This document shows positions 62,468 to 64,000 of a DNA stretch of 64,000 nucleotides, in pieces. The translations under genes and the position numbers were made by a program. The notes beneath the pieces were generated by a model. The model worked only from the letters and a program-made list of their open reading frames with translations. It searched no databases and was not told the origin of the DNA. How positions within the stretch are numbered: position 1 is the first letter of the stretch; each line of letters begins with the position of its first letter. The DNA is from Mariniphaga sp040772505 (lineage in GTDB: Bacteria > Bacteroidota > Bacteroidia > Bacteroidales > Prolixibacteraceae), in NCBI GenBank assembly GCA_040772505.1, contig JAXGYA010000008.1, positions 91,538-155,537 on the forward strand. The letters run 5' to 3'.

Positions 62468-63055
62468 TTAATTGTTTAGTATTTTAAAACATGCAGCAAT
62501 TATCTGCTCTTCCATTTTTCCATCATCGAATAATTCAGGCGTTGTAACAGATAGCAAATAGGCGCCCTCCAACATCGCACTAATCGCGATCAAATCCGCT
62601 TCGGGCGACTTAGTTTCCTTTGATACAATGTAACTTTGAAGCATTTCAAGGATGGGCTTGGCACTTTCCAAATAAAGTGTTTTTAAAGAATCAGCAATTT
62701 TTGGCTGTAATATCAAGGAATAATAGAGCCGCCAAAAGTGCTGGTTGGTGTGCAATAGCTTAAAGTTTTCGCGGATAAAAAACACAAATTCGTCATCTGT
62801 CAATGAACCATCTTTCGAAATATCCAAATTCGAATAAATGGCATCGAACCCGGATTGGATGATTTTATCCAGAATATCCTGTTTGCTTTCAAAATAGTTG
62901 TAAGCGAGACCTTTTGAAATACGCGCCTTTTTTGCAATCAAGCTCATTGAAGTGGCGTGGAACCCATTTTCTGCAAAAAGCTCCATTGCCACATTAAGAA
63001 TCAATTTCTTTTTCTGGTTTCGTATATTATCAAATTGTTCTTCGTTTCTCGGCAT
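62468..63055 (-). CDS. TetR-family transcriptional regulator of exporter operon 2
   Basis: 195 residues. The helix-turn-helix is in ILNVAMELFAENGFHATSMSLIAKKARISKGLAYNYFESK (about residues 18-57, quoted only as a region: key residues Gly, Ile, Ala and Tyr-Asn-Tyr-Phe at its end). The C-terminal ligand domain has ESAKPILEMLQSYIV. It is the first gene of operon 2 and has its own consensus promoter with an operator-like palindrome. Induction by a lipid-like or toxic compound would fit the family, but this is inferred. Confidence 0.9.
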   Translation of the reverse strand: MPRNEEQFDNIRNQKKKLILNVAMELFAENGFHATSMSLIAKKARISKGLAYNYFESKQDILDKIIQSGFDAIYSNLDISKDGSLTDDEFVFFIRENFKLLHTNQHFWRLYYSLILQPKIADSLKTLYLESAKPILEMLQSYIVSKETKSPEADLIAISAMLEGAYLLSVTTPELFDDGKMEEQIIAACFKILNN

Positions 63056-63070
63056 AATTATTTCTTTTGA

Positions 63071-63086
63071 TTGAACGGTCGGTCAA
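63071..63086 (-). promoter_or_regulatory. TetR-type operator candidate
   Basis: TTGAACGGTCGGTCAA is a near-palindrome with the paired GACCG/CGGTC-like core seen in many TetR-family operators. It lies 16 bases before the TetR start and directly beside the -7 box. Confidence 0.55.
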
Positions 63087-63113
63087 AGATAGTGATATTT
63101 TAAAAAAGCACAA
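63084..63113 (-). promoter_or_regulatory. promoter of exporter operon 2
   Basis: Read on the minus strand, TTG (63111-63113), a 19-base spacer and TATCTTTG (63084-63091) match the Bacteroidota consensus TTG-N19-TAnnTTTG. The operator-like palindrome overlaps its downstream edge, fitting repression by the adjacent TetR product. Confidence 0.65.
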
Positions 63114-63217
63114 CAACGACTGGACAAACATTTCGGATACCTGGTTTTTAATTCTTATCAACTCGGCACATAAAAGGACTTGCACCCTGCCTCTTTATTG
63201 TCATGCCCGACATACCA

Positions 63218-63247
63218 AAAAGGGCAGCCCATGCAGGCTGCCCTTTT
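63218..63247. terminator. rho-independent terminator between operon 2 and the upstream gene
   Basis: AAAAGGGCAGCC (63218-63229) pairs perfectly with GGCTGCCCTTTT (63236-63247) around a 6-base loop. On the minus strand it is followed by a short T-run. It lies 37 bp after the stop of the gene at 63284 and ends that transcript. Confidence 0.88.
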
Positions 63248-63283
63248 AAAAAACTCATTCGGACAGTAAAGTCCGGATTTGCA

Positions 63284-64000
63284 TTATTCTTTTGTGAAAC
63301 GAATATTGGAGAAATAATAATTAATTATTTTATTATCCTCATAATCAATCCAAGGTTCGCCACCGATGTTGAGCACAAACACACGGGTATGCTTCCCCTC
63401 GGCTTGCGACAAATCAATGGTTACGTCCTGCCAGCTTTTAAATTTGGATTCATCCAAGTAGAAACGCGGTATTTCCCAATATTCCTGCCCAAAGCTGCTA
63501 TTCTCGGCAAACGACCACATGCGGTTCATCATCCGGGGCCACAAGCGTTTGAAAGGTTCATATCTACCCTCAAAATTACTAACGTCCGGAACATAAACCT
63601 TCATTTTCAGGTATTTGTATTCCTTTGCGTTTACCTGATATTCCTTCGGTAAAGCGAACACAAAAGATGCACTCGTTTTTCGCGGAGTAATTTTATAGAT
63701 GTTTTCCAGCCCTTCGCCTGCCGGTGCATCCGTCGCGGGATAAACGTAATCGAGCCGCCAGTTTCCGTCCTGCACAACACCATCGAGATGAAATTGATTG
63801 CCCATCATCACTGATGCAGGGCCTTCCAGCAATTCCACCACGCCGCTTTCCACGTAAGGCATCAACAAGTTGTCGAGGCCCATCGTATTGGGACGGTAAA
63901 TCACTTTATCCAAAATCCCGGCTTCGAGAAGGTCTTTCAAAGCCTGCTGATTTCCGGATGAAATATTGCCTGCTTTTCGCATAAACGGAGCATAGTCGCC
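63284..64000 (-). CDS. C-terminal part of an unidentified, possibly glycan-binding protein
   Basis: About 238 residues are visible; the frame is open past the window edge, so the start is missing. An N-proximal helical part (SSGNQQALKDLLEAGILDKV) precedes a beta-rich C-terminal half. That half has DAPAGEGLENIYKITPRKTS, YKYLKMKVYVPDVSNFEG, YEPFKRLWPRMMNRMWSF and VFVLNIGGEPWIDYEDNKI. The jelly-roll-like phrasing (KMKVYVPD..., surface Trp residues, ...YYFSNIRFTKE) suggests a carbohydrate-binding module or a surface glycan-binding protein. No catalytic motif is seen, and the family is not recognised with confidence. Confidence 0.45.
   Translation of the reverse strand, partial: GDYAPFMRKAGNISSGNQQALKDLLEAGILDKVIYRPNTMGLDNLLMPYVESGVVELLEGPASVMMGNQFHLDGVVQDGNWRLDYVYPATDAPAGEGLENIYKITPRKTSASFVFALPKEYQVNAKEYKYLKMKVYVPDVSNFEGRYEPFKRLWPRMMNRMWSFAENSSFGQEYWEIPRFYLDESKFKSWQDVTIDLSQAEGKHTRVFVLNIGGEPWIDYEDNKIINYYFSNIRFTKE

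Overview
The window looks like a chromosomal segment of a Bacteroidota bacterium, probably from the class Bacteroidia near the Marinilabiliales; the order is a guess. Supporting signs are type IX secretion (T9SS) sorting tails, a FISUMP-type surface protein, an UpxY-type antiterminator heading a capsule-like locus, two promoters that fit the Bacteroidota consensus TTG-N19-TAnnTTTG, and S23-type four-helix-bundle genes. No tRNA, rRNA or CRISPR array was recognised. Almost every gene lies on the minus strand; the clear exception is the large beta-helix gene at 8407..12114.

Layout: (1) 1..3700 holds GDP-fucose genes (a partial fcl and gmd), a sugar epimerase, a four-helix-bundle gene bracketed by 7-bp repeat arrays, and two apparent gene remnants. 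(2) 3699..7698 encodes exported proteins: a TlpA-like thioredoxin protein, then a compact unit of T9SS-tail protein, collagen-like protein and FISUMP protein, two of them with unusually strong Shine-Dalgarno sites. (3) 8407..12114 is a 1235-residue modular T9SS beta-helix protein, facing the polysaccharide operon and separated from it by a shared terminator. (4) 12167..47669 is a roughly 35-kb minus-strand exopolysaccharide operon. It starts with UpxY and runs through CDP-sugar genes, a Dlt-like activation and transfer cassette (adenylating enzyme, GNAT, carrier protein, MBOAT, SGNH), glycosyltransferases, Wzx, Wzy, ManNAcA genes (wecB, wecC), a WcaJ-type initiating transferase, Wza, Wzc and a HAD phosphatase. 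A lone IS3-type OrfA lies just upstream.

(5) 48697..63055 carries two paralogous but differently ordered operons. Each has a TetR regulator, a LolA-like periplasmic protein, two FtsX/MacB-type permeases, a LolD-like ATPase and an outer-membrane barrel. Together they look like a trans-envelope lipid or lipoprotein export machine present twice. Both TetR genes have a consensus promoter overlapped by a palindrome, suggesting autoregulation. The second operon ends with a small secreted protein built from three LExWM repeats at an exact 28-residue period. (6) 63284..64000 is the C-terminal part of an unidentified, possibly glycan-binding, protein.

The main structural anomaly is a family of degenerate 7-bp tandem arrays (TCTCATC/TCTCACC, TTCACTG/TTTACTG, TTTACCC/TTTACCG, GTTGCTG and their complements). 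They fill most of the larger gaps in the two exporter operons and bracket the four-helix-bundle genes. At the intact four-helix gene at 742..1116, and at the outer ends of the duplicated pair near 52.3..53.3 kb, the flanking arrays point in opposite directions. Gene calls rest on visible motifs and family knowledge only; no database search was run.
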